Assembly: GCA_000733415.1 (NCBI GenBank)
Contig: KL662191.1
Coordinates: 4,557,423 to 4,621,422 of the forward strand
DNA length: 64,000 nt
Source of the DNA: [Leptolyngbya] sp. JSC-1
GTDB taxonomy: Bacteria > Cyanobacteriota > Cyanobacteriia > Elainellales > Elainellaceae
Direction of reading: 5' to 3'
In this document: piece by piece, positions 25,848-35,500 of the stretch
Position numbering within the stretch: position 1 is the first letter of the stretch
How the letters are laid out: every line of letters starts with the position of its first letter
Notes under the pieces: generated by a model
Databases searched by the model: none
Seen by the model: only the letters and a program-made list of their open reading frames with translations
Told to the model about the DNA's origin: nothing
Translations under genes and position numbers: made by a program

Positions 25848-26792
25848 TCAAAGCAACGGATTGGTTTCTAGAGAGGCCAGAGGAGGTTGGGGCAGGGATT
25901 GATCGGCCAGCAGCTTTTGCACCAGCGAGCGAAAATGCTGAATCGGCGGGATTTCTAAGCGGTCCTGCGTGGTCACGAGCACCACTTCACGGCTCAAGTG
26001 GGGTTCTTCAGTGGGACGCACCGCCAGCGTCGGGTCATGGGCCACTTCTAATAGAGCCGAACGGGGCAACAGGGCAATGAATTCTCCCTGCCGCACCATG
26101 CCACGAAAGCCATCCAGCGTGTTTAGTTCTACCAACGGCTTTAGATCTAGCGCATAGCGTTGAAACTGTTCTTGCACCAAGCGCTGCATGCCATAGCCGT
26201 CTTTAAACACCACCTGCGGATACTGGGCCAATTCTGCCCACGGCACCTGCTGATAACGGGTGAGGGGATGGGTAGCCGCCATTAGCACTTCAACTGGTTC
26301 TCGATAGAGTGGATCCACGACCATTTCGGGACTCGCGGTGAGAAACCGATTATTCATCACAATCGCCAAATCCACCAGTCCATCTCGCAGCACCTTCAGG
26401 GCGCGATCGCTGCCCAAGGACGTGACCCGCAACTGCACGGCTGGATAATCTTGACAGAATTTTTGCAGCACTGGCGGCAGAAACTGAGCCGAAACCGAGT
26501 GAATTGCGGCTACACACAGCTCAGATTGACGGCCTTCTAGCAATTCGGATAACTCTTCGGTGGCCGTTTGCCATTCTTGACAAATCCGCCGGGCGCGGGG
26601 CAAAAAGCGTTCTCCTGCCAGAGTGAGTTTTGCTTGCGAGGTGCGATGAAACAGCGGCAGGCCCAGTTCGGCTTCCAAACTTTGAATCTGACGGCTAATT
26701 GTGGATTGGGTAACTCGGCATCGCTGCGTTGCCTGCTGAAAACTCCCGGTCTCAGCCACTGCCAAAAAAGCTTGCAACTGTTCCAGGCGCAT
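25848..26792 (-). CDS. ntcB: LysR-family nitrogen regulator NtcB
   Basis: A LysR-type activator of 314 residues. It has an N-terminal winged HTH (RLEQLQAFLAVAETGSFQQA, CRVTQSTISRQIQSLEAELG) and a periplasmic-binding-type effector domain. The sequence AAIHSVSAQFLPPVLQKFCQ, SDRALKVLRDGLVDLAIVM and YPQVVFKDGYGMQRLV agree with the NtcB proteins I know, which activate nitrate assimilation genes in response to nitrite. A well-formed NtcA-type promoter sits upstream (26852-26893), which supports the name independently. The nir/nrt genes themselves are not in the window. Confidence 0.82.
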   Translation of the reverse strand: MRLEQLQAFLAVAETGSFQQATQRCRVTQSTISRQIQSLEAELGLPLFHRTSQAKLTLAGERFLPRARRICQEWQTATEELSELLEGRQSELCVAAIHSVSAQFLPPVLQKFCQDYPAVQLRVTSLGSDRALKVLRDGLVDLAIVMNNRFLTASPEMVVDPLYREPVEVLMAATHPLTRYQQVPWAELAQYPQVVFKDGYGMQRLVQEQFQRYALDLKPLVELNTLDGFRGMVRQGEFIALLPRSALLEVAHDPTLAVRPTEEPHLSREVVLVTTQDRLEIPPIQHFRSLVQKLLADQSLPQPPLASLETNPLL

Positions 26793-26851
26793 AGAAATTC
26801 CTCAAGGATAAAGGGGAGGAGAGAAGGCTAGACCACTCTGCCCGTAGAGCT

Positions 26852-26893
26852 AAGGTAAGGGAATTGGAGGTGTCACTTCGTATCACCAATTAC
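26852..26893 (-). promoter_or_regulatory. NtcA-activated promoter of ntcB
   Basis: Reading the minus strand, GTAATTGGTGATAC (26893-26880) matches the NtcA consensus GTA-N8-TAC. After exactly 22 bp comes TACCTT (26857-26852), a TAN3T -10 box. This is the canonical spacing of NtcA class II promoters. It lies 60 bp before the ntcB start codon, giving a short leader. Confidence 0.8.
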
Positions 26894-27062
26894 ATCTTTT
26901 CCTCAGAGTAGCGCCTAGGGTCGCAAGAATAGGCGGCTTGTTACTGATCCACGCGAAGCCGATCAATTCGTGAACTAACTTAAATTATTGAGGGAAAAAA
27001 TAGTTTATTTGTAGCATGGGTTGAAATAACGCAATTCGGTTGCTCGCCTAGCTCGATCCAGG

Positions 27063-27923
27063 TCACTCATTGGATGGTTCGATGCGATCAGTAAAGCTAG
27101 GGAACCCATCAATCGGCAAGCCCCACTCTGCGATCCGTTGCCGCAACCAGCCAGTCTTGAGCCAGCGTTCGACCGCTTGATTCACCTCTCGCCGCAGTTC
27201 ATCGTACTGGCGGCCTTTGGGCATTGCAACCGCCAGAGCTTCAGCCGAAATCAAAGGCGAAATCAAATGATAATCAGGATGCTCCTGCACCCAGCCTGTC
27301 AGCACCGTAGCATCGGCAGCAAAGGCCGCGACTTGACCACTCTCTAGCAGATCCTTGGCCGCTTGATAGGACTCGACCCCCTGCAACCGCACCGAGGGTA
27401 ATAGAAAGCGAACCGCAGGGATGGTATCCGAACCGAACAAAACCGCCACGGTTTGCTGCTGCAAATCTTGCAGACTCTGAATCGCAGCATCGCGGCTGAC
27501 AAAGGCGGTGCCATCAATATAGTAGGGGCGGCTAAAATCCACCAGGCGCGAGCGAGCATCGGTAATCGACATCCGCGCCACTAGTAAATCCACTTCACCA
27601 TTTAGCAAAACATGCAAGCGGTCTTGATTCAACACTGGCTTCAGCACCACCTCGGCCTGATCGCCAATCAACTCAGCCGCCAGCTGGCGGGCAATATCAA
27701 TCTCAAATCCCTGTAACTGATTCTGGCTATCCTGAAAGCCCAGCGGACGCAGATTATCCTTAACGCCCACAATCAAATAGCCGCGATCTCGGATCTGATC
27801 CAGCTCCGCCGCCTGCACCGCCACCCCGTCGCTTCCAGAGCCGAGCAGCGCCAACAAAAAACCTACCTGCATCAGTCGCCTTGACGCTGCAGATAGGTTG
27901 AGATTAATCAATCGTCTCAGCAA
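27063..27923 (-). CDS. Amino-acid ABC transporter substrate-binding protein (family 3)
   Basis: A periplasmic solute-binding protein of 286 residues. A signal peptide (LMQVGFLLALLGSGSDGVAVQAAE) is followed by the SBP_bac_3 fold: IRDRGYLIVGVKDNLRPLGF, GFEIDIARQLA, VDLLVARMSITDARSRLVDFSRPYYIDG. Members bind polar amino acids or related solutes. No permease or ATPase gene is adjacent, so it either serves a transporter encoded elsewhere or acts as a sensor. The gap before it holds no gene. Confidence 0.9.
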   Translation of the reverse strand: MLRRLINLNLSAASRRLMQVGFLLALLGSGSDGVAVQAAELDQIRDRGYLIVGVKDNLRPLGFQDSQNQLQGFEIDIARQLAAELIGDQAEVVLKPVLNQDRLHVLLNGEVDLLVARMSITDARSRLVDFSRPYYIDGTAFVSRDAAIQSLQDLQQQTVAVLFGSDTIPAVRFLLPSVRLQGVESYQAAKDLLESGQVAAFAADATVLTGWVQEHPDYHLISPLISAEALAVAMPKGRQYDELRREVNQAVERWLKTGWLRQRIAEWGLPIDGFPSFTDRIEPSNE

Positions 27924-28030
27924 GCAAAACTCTATCCGGTATTCAAAACTACGCGCTATCCTAACGGCAGGCTATCGCCAACTGCGCAGGCTGCGCCAAC
28001 AGAACTGAGAACTTAAAACTCGGCTAGCCG

Positions 28031-28381
28031 TCAAGCCTTGCCAGCAATTTCCACCACTTTGCTGAATCCAGCTGGATCGAGCACAGCCATTTGCGCCAGC
28101 ATTTTGCGATTGATCTGGACATTTGCCTTCTTCAAACCGCCCATCAGCTTGCTGTAACTCATGCCATGCTGACGAGCCGCGGCATTAATTCGAGTAATCC
28201 ACAGCCGGCGAAAATCGCGCTTACGCTTGCGCCGGTCCCGATAGGCATTGCGCAGAGCCTTCATTACCTGCTGGTTTGCAGTCCGGAACAAGCGAGAATG
28301 AGATCCCCGAAATCCTTTCGCTAGTTTAAGAATCTTTTTGCGGCGTTTCCGAGCAACATTGCCGCGCTTTACACGAGTCAT
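28031..28381 (-). CDS. rplT: 50S ribosomal protein L20
   Basis: A 116-residue ribosomal protein that binds 23S rRNA early in large-subunit assembly. The N-terminus MTRVKRGNVARKRRKKILKL and FRTANQQVMKALRNAYRDRR are the family hallmarks. It follows rpmI on the same strand, the standard order, but with an unusual 277-bp spacer full of inverted repeats. Confidence 0.98.
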   Translation of the reverse strand: MTRVKRGNVARKRRKKILKLAKGFRGSHSRLFRTANQQVMKALRNAYRDRRKRKRDFRRLWITRINAAARQHGMSYSKLMGGLKKANVQINRKMLAQMAVLDPAGFSKVVEIAGKA

Positions 28382-28658
28382 ACTTTAACTCCAATACTTC
28401 AAGTAGTTTTAAGTTTTAAGTGTTGAGTTTTGAGTTAAAAGCCAGACTAGCCACCTGTTAACTCAAACCATTGCTGCGCAGAAGCAAGCTACAAAACTTA
28501 GAACTCAAAACTTGATTTACAGTCCAGGTACGGGTGGCGGACAACAACCCGATCCCATAGAAATTAAGCTCTAAGCTTTAAGTGTTAAGTTTTGAGTTAA
28601 TGAGCAAATAAGCGATTCCCTAACTCAAAATTCAACACTTAAAACTCAACACTTTTAT
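28382..28658 (-). other. rpmI-rplT spacer with inverted repeats
   Basis: The spacer holds several copies, in both orientations, of an AT-rich motif related to AAGTGTTGAGTTTTGAGTTA. The strongest pair is 28580-28599 with 28621-28640, a 20-bp stem with two mismatches and a 21-nt loop. Additional copies are near 28411-28438, 28458-28467, 28491-28513 and 28641-28655, so longer-range pairing is possible. It may act as a processing or attenuation element, or be an inserted repeat. Confidence 0.75.
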
Positions 28659-28856
28659 TTAGAGGTAGGGCAGCATCAACTGCACATTTTCGGCGTCGCG
28701 TTCGTTAACGACCACCAGTCCGGTAATCCGACGCTTACGAGTCGCGGATTTGTGCTGCAAAAGGTGATTTTTGAACGCTTTCCGGCGTCTGAGTTTGCCG
28801 CTGCCGGTCTTTTCAAACCGCTTAGCAGCCGCCTTGCGAGTCTTGAGCTTGGGCAT
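28659..28856 (-). CDS. rpmI: 50S ribosomal protein L35
   Basis: A 65-residue ribosomal protein with the typical MPKLKTRKAAAKRFEKTGSG start and KAFKNHLLQHKSATRKRRI core. It is the first gene of the rpmI-rplT pair. The infC gene, often upstream in other bacteria, is not here. The region before it is 93 bp and separates it from the end of the cellulose operon, which ends at 28950 on the same strand. Confidence 0.98.
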   Translation of the reverse strand: MPKLKTRKAAAKRFEKTGSGKLRRRKAFKNHLLQHKSATRKRRITGLVVVNERDAENVQLMLPYL

Positions 28857-28949
28857 GGGTTTGCCTACAGTTGTTCAAATTTTGACACAGTCTACTATCT
28901 TACAATCGGTTCTGCTGTTACCGCAACGTTCTGAGTCATCTAACATCGC

Positions 28950-31505
28950 CTACTCCAACTGCTTGAGCAACTGACGAATTTGCCAACCTTGCTGAAGATC
29001 AAGCGCTTGGGGAAAGCTCAGCTCGATCGGCATCGCAGCACTGGCTTGCACCGCTCCGTTTACCAGGGTCATCTGACGGGTGCCAATCGCGTCGATTTGG
29101 GCCAACAACTGAGCTGGATTGGGGTCGCTGGTATTTTGACTCAACACCACGCCAACGGGCGTCGGAGAGCGTCGCAGGGCCGCCAGTTCTGGAGGACAGT
29201 CATCGAGTTCAACCTTGAGGCTACGAGAACTCATTTCGGTAGCGATGCCGGGATAGTACCGCTCGTTCCAGTAGATTTGAGCCGCGGCTCGGATTTGCTT
29301 ACGAACCGGCGCACTCTTAGCGGGTTGGACATCCCGGAAGACTCGACCGAGGCCGCTGATCAGAAACTGGAAGGAATGCAAGGGCCGATCCACCTCCTGC
29401 CGCTCTTGGGTATACCACTGATTGACATCGGAATAGAGGACCAGCACCAGCACATCGTATTGGCTGGGTGTGAGATCGATAAAATCCACAGCTAAAACGG
29501 TTTGATTCGCATCAGCAGGGATGCGGCGAATGATTTGACCCATCAGCCGGACCCGTCGGCCAAAGTCGCCGATCAGCTCTAGCTCGACCACATCCGGCAG
29601 GTTGGGGTTGCCCTCGACTAGAATTTGGGCACCGCTTTCGCTGACATCGAGGGTGGTACCGCTGAGGCGGCTATCATCGGTATTTTGAATTTCTGCCGTG
29701 ATCTGGCGGTGCAGACGATGGGCACGACGCAGTTGGGGTTGCTCTAGTCCCACCAGCAGGGCTGTGCCGAGTAGCACCAGGTTAAACAGCGCCCAGAAGG
29801 CATTGATCACGGTAGCCTCGGTAAACTCAGGCCGCAGCAGCAGCCAGAAAGGCACCGCCAGCAGCGACAGAATCAGCAGCAGCACCAGCAAAAACGGGAT
29901 GCGGGTCGAACTCCAGTCGAAATAGCGCTGGTTCACCGATACGCCTTTGTCGGTGACGTTAAACCGCCCCAGTTTGGGATTGATCACCGCCAGCATGGTC
30001 ACCATGCCGTCCTGGAAGGCCATCGCGTATTCAAAAATCTCGTTCCAGAAGGAAAAGCGAGCGCCTTTGTTAGTAATGTGATTGGCGTTCAACCCCAGCA
30101 CAATGTGGGGAATCGCATAGGCCAAGGTTTCTACGCCCAAACCGCGCACCAGGTTGAGGCCAAACAGCAAAAACAAAATTGGGGCCAGGGCATACATCAG
30201 GCGCGGAAAGCCAAAGAAGAAGTGGCTGGTGGCCGAGAAGTAGCAGAGCCGCTGCGGAATCGTCAGCTTCAGCTTGGGGTTAAACAGGGGATTTTCCAAG
30301 CGCAGAATCTGAGCCATGCCGCGTGCCCAGCGCACCTGCTGCCCAACATAGGAGGAAAACCGCTCCGGAGCCAGCCCCGCCACCATGATCTTGTCGTAGT
30401 AGACCGAGTCGTAGCCCTGGGAGTGCAGTCGCAGTGAGGTATGGCAATCTTCGGTGACGGTTTCCACCGCAATGCCGCCTACTTCCAAGACATAATCCTT
30501 GCGGACCACCGCCGCTGAGCCACAGAAGAAAGCCGCGTTCCAAAAGTCATTGCCCTTTTGAATCACCTTATAGAACAGTTCGTTGAGGGCAGGGATACGG
30601 CCCTGGGTGAGCAAATTGCGCTCAAACGGATCGGGGTTATAGAACCAGTGGGGCGTTTGCACCAGCGCTACTTTCGGGCTATAGAAAAAGCCTACGGTCT
30701 GCTGCAAAAACTGCCGCGACGGAATATGGTCACAGTCCAGAATCAGGATTAGCTCGCCCTGGGTCAGATGCATGGCGTGGTTAATATTGCCCGCCTTGGC
30801 GTGGTCGTTGTTGCCGCGGGTAATCAGGGTACAGCCCAGTTCCTGACACATCAGATAGAGCTGCTCGCGCCGTTCCGGGAACTTGCGCCCGTCATCCAGA
30901 ATGTAAACCCGCTTTTTGTCGGCAGGGTAATCGAGCGCTAGGGCCGCCAGCGCCGTTTTGCGCACAATCGCCACGTCTTCGTTGTAGGTGGGAATGTAGA
31001 CATCGACGCTGAACAACTGAGAGGCTGGAACCCCACTGATATCAACGGGTTGCCGGTCCCGCAGCCGCAGGGTCTGAAAATAGGACAGCAGCAGCGTAGC
31101 AATCGCATACAGCTCCGCCGCAAACAGCAGCAAGCTAAAGAAGCCTTCTAGCCAACTGTCTAGATTCAGCGTGTAGGCCGTGCGGTAGAACAAGTAGCGC
31201 AGCGTCGTGACAATACTCAGCCAAGCCAAGATTAAATGCAGGTATTCGCTCACCCGCTGTTGGGGATGACGATGTTCAAACCGCAGCACCAGGGTACTAA
31301 ACAGAATTAACCCCACCGCTAGCACCAATTGCTGCCAGAGTTGCAGCGGCGTCACGATTAGCGGAATCGACATCACCAGCAGCAGAATCACCAGCCAGAA
31401 CAGATAGCGTTTGTCAGCCCAGGGCAACAATCGCTCTAGACCGTTCGGAAGGGCTTCCAATCGGCGGATTAACCAAGGTGGACGATAGGACGGAGTAGTG
31501 GTCAT
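28950..31505 (-). CDS. bcsA: Cellulose synthase catalytic subunit, BcsA-like
   Basis: A processive GT2 glycan synthase of 851 residues in the inner membrane. N-terminal membrane segments lie at about 33-150. The catalytic loop has DDGRKFP (204-210), DCDH (257-260), TED (351-353) and QQVRW (389-393), the D, DxD, TED, QxxRW set for UDP-glucose polymerisation. More membrane segments follow, and then a PilZ domain with RRAHR and LDVSESG, which match the RxxxR and DxSxxG motifs for cyclic-di-GMP binding. Activity is therefore likely switched on by c-di-GMP. It is the last gene of the five-gene operon. Confidence 0.93.
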   Translation of the reverse strand: MTTTPSYRPPWLIRRLEALPNGLERLLPWADKRYLFWLVILLLVMSIPLIVTPLQLWQQLVLAVGLILFSTLVLRFEHRHPQQRVSEYLHLILAWLSIVTTLRYLFYRTAYTLNLDSWLEGFFSLLLFAAELYAIATLLLSYFQTLRLRDRQPVDISGVPASQLFSVDVYIPTYNEDVAIVRKTALAALALDYPADKKRVYILDDGRKFPERREQLYLMCQELGCTLITRGNNDHAKAGNINHAMHLTQGELILILDCDHIPSRQFLQQTVGFFYSPKVALVQTPHWFYNPDPFERNLLTQGRIPALNELFYKVIQKGNDFWNAAFFCGSAAVVRKDYVLEVGGIAVETVTEDCHTSLRLHSQGYDSVYYDKIMVAGLAPERFSSYVGQQVRWARGMAQILRLENPLFNPKLKLTIPQRLCYFSATSHFFFGFPRLMYALAPILFLLFGLNLVRGLGVETLAYAIPHIVLGLNANHITNKGARFSFWNEIFEYAMAFQDGMVTMLAVINPKLGRFNVTDKGVSVNQRYFDWSSTRIPFLLVLLLILSLLAVPFWLLLRPEFTEATVINAFWALFNLVLLGTALLVGLEQPQLRRAHRLHRQITAEIQNTDDSRLSGTTLDVSESGAQILVEGNPNLPDVVELELIGDFGRRVRLMGQIIRRIPADANQTVLAVDFIDLTPSQYDVLVLVLYSDVNQWYTQERQEVDRPLHSFQFLISGLGRVFRDVQPAKSAPVRKQIRAAAQIYWNERYYPGIATEMSSRSLKVELDDCPPELAALRRSPTPVGVVLSQNTSDPNPAQLLAQIDAIGTRQMTLVNGAVQASAAMPIELSFPQALDLQQGWQIRQLLKQLE

Positions 31506-31529
31506 AGCTCAACAGAATGAATGAATGGC

Positions 31530-34094
31530 TTAGACATCGCCGGAATTGGCAACCCGGTTGAGGAAAAGCTGGGACAGAGCATAGAGCAACAGCGCCAAGC
31601 TCAGCATGCCGACCAGCAACAAGAACCAATAGTCTTGCAGGAACAGAATCAACTGATTAAACGAATTGCTTTGTTGAATCCGCTGGGGCGGAGCTTCTTC
31701 CAGGGATTTCAGGTTGTAGCCACTGGCGTCGTAGGGAGACGGATTCGGCTGGTTGCGGCTGACTAGCACCGTGTCGCCCCGAATTTGGGAGAACAACGGA
31801 TCTTGCCGCAGTAGGGCTTGCACCTCTTGTAGTCCGGCTTCGGTTTGGGCGGTCAGGGCCAGCAGCACTCGCTCCCGATTCCAGGGCGAATTGTTCGATT
31901 TCAAAACCCCTTCCTGATCGGGTAAGGCATACACTCGACTGCCGCCCCAAAACCGGCTAAAGGCTGCCGCCAGGTTGAAGCCCTGATCTTCTAGGGCTTC
32001 GGCAATCGGAAAGCGGCTACCCAAACCAATGCCAGCAATGTGCTGCTGATCGCGTACTGTTGGCGGTAGTTCGCCCGTATACACGTCGTATTTCACCGAA
32101 TCGGCCTGACTGAGGCGGCCCAAACGTTCGCTCAAGGCTAGCAAAGTTCCCACTTCGGCATCGTTAGGATTCACAGGCAGCACCACAGCCATGCCAGACA
32201 AATCCTGCGGAGCGGTGAAGGGAAAGCCAGTTTTGAACAGCTTCAGGTCGGGTAAATTCACCACCGTGTCCCGCACTAGCTTGAAGCCGGTGTCGCCGTG
32301 CAGAGTCCCCCAGAGCTGCTGATCGGTCTCTAGGCCACAGACGCCCAGTTCTCTGGGATTCATGACAAAGTTGACGCTGAGGGTAGAATCGGGCTGGATC
32401 AGGTTTTCTGGCAAATTGACACGGAAGGTCTTTGGTCCGCCAACCGTGGAGTCGAGCCGCTTAGAACCAATCGTGACGCCGTCGATTTTTACCTCTACTG
32501 CCGAGGTGCGCGAGTTGACTTGGGGACTGTAGCTATAGCGCAGAAGCATGGTGCTGCCGCGCAGAAACCGATCGTCCGGCAGAGCACGGAAGGGAATGTT
32601 AATCGGAGGTGCATTGGTGCCCCGCACGGTGACATCCTGGAATGGCTGGCGGTCGTACAGGCTCAGATCCTTGAGTTGAAACTCGTTTTTGGTCGGTAAA
32701 TAGCCGGCCCAGTTGCGCGGTTCGGGCGTGGGCACCTCGCTGAGCTGGTCTACGGTCACGGCCTGCCCGGTGCCAATTTGCTGATCGCGGGACTGCACCA
32801 AAAACTGCACCGCCTGCCGCACACCAGTGGCTCCATTGCCTGTGGCGATCAAAACCGGGGTGCCCTTGTCCTTTAGCGTCGTCAGCATCAGTAACCCGAC
32901 TTCATTGGGCACCGGATTCTGATCCCCGTCAAGCAACTGACCGTTCTTCACTGGAAAGGGCAACGACAGGGTGCTCAAGATTGGCTGCTCGGCGGGTGTG
33001 CCGATGATCATCAAACGATCGTCCCGCTGGAGTTGGGCGGTATCGTCGGCCAGGGTTGTTTTTAAGGGCCGGTAATCAACTTGACGGGCGGCGGCGGTTT
33101 GGAAGCGGGCGGTGGCGGTTAACCAATCGCTGCTGTAGGTTTTGGGCCGCAGGTAGGTGAGGTGGTTTGGCTCTAGACTGAGCGGATCGAGAAACGGAAA
33201 CGGATAGCTGCTGAAATTGAGCGCAACTGGCTGAGGCCGGTAATCCAGTACCAGCTTAGAATCGGGCAGGATTTCGGTCCACAGCATCGGGTCCGCCGGA
33301 TTGGAGCAGGTTTCCGCGGTCTGCTGTTCGGCCAGCATCGAGATTTCGTTGTAGTCTTGGATCAGATTGGCAGGAAGCGTGAAGGTGGCTTCGGCAAGCT
33401 GAGCATTTTTCCGGTCCAAATTGATGCTGCCAATGCTAGTATCGTTCACCCGCACCAGTAGCTTTGATTTGTCTGGCAACAGGGAGGGCGAATGCTGATA
33501 GCGCAAGATTACCTGGGCGTCTTCGATCTGCCAGTTGCGAGGTCGGGTAAAGCCGATGCGCGTTTCAGGATAGACTCCTTGCAGCCGTAAGCGGTTGCCT
33601 ACCACCGGGCTGCGGTTAAATTCCATCACGTATTGGCTCAGCGGCTGGGTCGGCCTACGAGTGGCTCGCGCTCTAGGTTGACTCGAAGGCTCGGTAGAAG
33701 CAGGACTTTGATTAGATGGCTCAGCAGAATCAGATGGCTCAGATAGCTCAGAAGAATCAGGAGCGACCTGAGCGGCTTGGGCCACTTCAGTCAACGCTGG
33801 AGCGGGCGTAAAGGCGGCTGGTTCATAGAGTGGATCGACCCTCACTCCCGACTCGGGATAATAAACCGGCGGCTCAGTAGACAGCTTGGGCAGCACGATC
33901 GGCGGCTTCGGTTGATTCTGCGGCTGGCTTTGGGATGCAGCGGTATTTGCATTTGCGGCCATCCCATTCAAGCTGACCCCAATAAATCCCATTACCGCCA
34001 ATAGCGACAGCACTCGGCGAGAATGGCGTCCTAGACGGTTCCATCGTCGCTCTCCAGGCAAATTTGACAATCGATCAAAAAGGAAACGGAACAT
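31530..34094 (-). CDS. bcsB: BcsB-like periplasmic subunit of cellulose synthase
   Basis: An 854-residue protein that would guide the glucan through the periplasm and dock on BcsA. The N-terminus has a hydrophobic signal or anchor (VLSLLAVMGFIGVSLNGMAANA), then a Gln/Pro/Ser-rich spacer to about 165. The repeated carbohydrate-binding/ferredoxin-like BcsB body follows (LLVRVNDTSIGSINLDRKNA; PVLIATGNGATGVRQAVQFL), and a single C-terminal membrane helix (DYWFLLLVGMLSLALLLYAL), as in known BcsB. It is 24 bp upstream of bcsA. Confidence 0.9.
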   Translation of the reverse strand: MFRFLFDRLSNLPGERRWNRLGRHSRRVLSLLAVMGFIGVSLNGMAANANTAASQSQPQNQPKPPIVLPKLSTEPPVYYPESGVRVDPLYEPAAFTPAPALTEVAQAAQVAPDSSELSEPSDSAEPSNQSPASTEPSSQPRARATRRPTQPLSQYVMEFNRSPVVGNRLRLQGVYPETRIGFTRPRNWQIEDAQVILRYQHSPSLLPDKSKLLVRVNDTSIGSINLDRKNAQLAEATFTLPANLIQDYNEISMLAEQQTAETCSNPADPMLWTEILPDSKLVLDYRPQPVALNFSSYPFPFLDPLSLEPNHLTYLRPKTYSSDWLTATARFQTAAARQVDYRPLKTTLADDTAQLQRDDRLMIIGTPAEQPILSTLSLPFPVKNGQLLDGDQNPVPNEVGLLMLTTLKDKGTPVLIATGNGATGVRQAVQFLVQSRDQQIGTGQAVTVDQLSEVPTPEPRNWAGYLPTKNEFQLKDLSLYDRQPFQDVTVRGTNAPPINIPFRALPDDRFLRGSTMLLRYSYSPQVNSRTSAVEVKIDGVTIGSKRLDSTVGGPKTFRVNLPENLIQPDSTLSVNFVMNPRELGVCGLETDQQLWGTLHGDTGFKLVRDTVVNLPDLKLFKTGFPFTAPQDLSGMAVVLPVNPNDAEVGTLLALSERLGRLSQADSVKYDVYTGELPPTVRDQQHIAGIGLGSRFPIAEALEDQGFNLAAAFSRFWGGSRVYALPDQEGVLKSNNSPWNRERVLLALTAQTEAGLQEVQALLRQDPLFSQIRGDTVLVSRNQPNPSPYDASGYNLKSLEEAPPQRIQQSNSFNQLILFLQDYWFLLLVGMLSLALLLYALSQLFLNRVANSGDV

Positions 34095-34232
34095 AGTCTT
34101 TCGTTAGGATATGCGTCAGTTTGTTAGCAAACGGTGGACTAGATAGCTGAACGAAAAGCGTGTAGGAGTCAATAGCGAAGAAATCTTGAATGCACCCTTA
34201 TGGGATGCACACTTAGGCGTGAACCGGCATGT

Positions 34233-35459
34233 TTAAGCACGAAACCAGTCATCGGGCAGCGTTTCGACCGGAAACAGACCCAGCCAGCTCAAGTTCTGCA
34301 CGTAGTAGGCCGATTCGTTGTCCCAAAACCCGTTCCGGTAGACCGGCAGTAGCTTTTGCTGATAGATCGCCTCGGCCAGGGCCGGATCCGTGACTCGAAA
34401 GGCGGCATAGAGTATGGCGTATTGGGCGGTGGATTCGTAGTCCACCATTGGTTTGCCGGTCAGGTCGATTTGGGCCGGGATAGCCCGATTGGTTTGCCAT
34501 TGCTGCTGCAAGGGCCGGAGTTGCTGCAAATATTGCTGAGCACGTGGTTCCTTAAACCAGACAGCATCCAGCGCTACTCGCCACCAAACGCGGTAGGCAT
34601 CAAACCCATAGCGGCTCGGCAGCTTGTCGGTCGGAGTTGGTGCTACAGTGCCCGTGGTCGGATTCAGCATCAGCCAATCGCTTGGTAGCCCAGAGGCCGA
34701 CAGCGGGATGGCAGCCTGCAACACCCGATAGCTGCTGTCGATCACGCTACGCCAATCGCGCTCTGGATCGATTTGGGCAAACAGGCGAAAGGCATAGGGC
34801 GCAAAGTAGGACGGATTCAGGTACACCCGGTCAGGCTGGGGCTGAAAGGCGGTTTGCGGGCCGGGTAACAAATAGCGGCCAGATGGACTCGCCAGCGTTG
34901 ATAAGCGCCACAGATCCCTCAGCTTTTGGCGGGCCAGATCGAGGTAGGGGGGATGGTTCCAGCGTTGCGCCGCAAAAATCAGGGCGGTGATGGCGTCAAT
35001 ATCTCCATCGCTGGCGAAGTTGCCGTCGATCAGTCCCCAGTTGCCATCTGGCTGTTTGCCCCACTTCCAGGCCCAGAGCAAATCCGAACGGCTGCCGTCG
35101 AGGTTGCGGCGCTGTAGGTTGGTTTCGGACCATTGCAACACTCGGTCGAAGGTGTCCCGGTCATCGATCCAAACGGCTCGCAGCAGGGCGTAGGCTTGCC
35201 CCTCGGAAGTGGAGCGGTCCTCGGCTTCCCGATCGATCACGCGCCCATCGCCCTGAATGAATCGGTCTCGGTAGGCCCACCAACTCTGCTGAAACAGTTC
35301 GTTGTTGAGTTCGGTGGTAAAACCGGACGGATTAGAACCAGCAGCAGTGCGCGAATCGGTCCTTCCACCCTGATTAGCGTTGTCTGGCAGCTCAAGCACA
35401 CAACCAGACACCAATCCACCGATCAACAGCAAAACCGTAAACCTCTGTAAGATTGGCAT
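34233..35459 (-). CDS. bcsZ: GH8 endoglucanase, BcsZ-like lipoprotein
   Basis: A 408-residue glycoside hydrolase family 8 enzyme. The start at 35459 gives MPILQRFTVLLLIGGLVSGC, a lipoprotein signal with Cys20, so it is probably anchored in the periplasm. Catalytic features are the Glu in STSEGQAYALLRAVW (about 86) and the Asp in FASDGDIDAI (about 151). BcsZ-type enzymes trim or release glucan during export and are needed for efficient cellulose production. It sits between the TPR gene and bcsB. A 16-bp triple repeat precedes it. Confidence 0.9.
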   Translation of the reverse strand: MPILQRFTVLLLIGGLVSGCVLELPDNANQGGRTDSRTAAGSNPSGFTTELNNELFQQSWWAYRDRFIQGDGRVIDREAEDRSTSEGQAYALLRAVWIDDRDTFDRVLQWSETNLQRRNLDGSRSDLLWAWKWGKQPDGNWGLIDGNFASDGDIDAITALIFAAQRWNHPPYLDLARQKLRDLWRLSTLASPSGRYLLPGPQTAFQPQPDRVYLNPSYFAPYAFRLFAQIDPERDWRSVIDSSYRVLQAAIPLSASGLPSDWLMLNPTTGTVAPTPTDKLPSRYGFDAYRVWWRVALDAVWFKEPRAQQYLQQLRPLQQQWQTNRAIPAQIDLTGKPMVDYESTAQYAILYAAFRVTDPALAEAIYQQKLLPVYRNGFWDNESAYYVQNLSWLGLFPVETLPDDWFRA

Positions 35460-35500
35460 GGCGTTATACCAATTCCCTAAACGACTACACATCAGATGCC

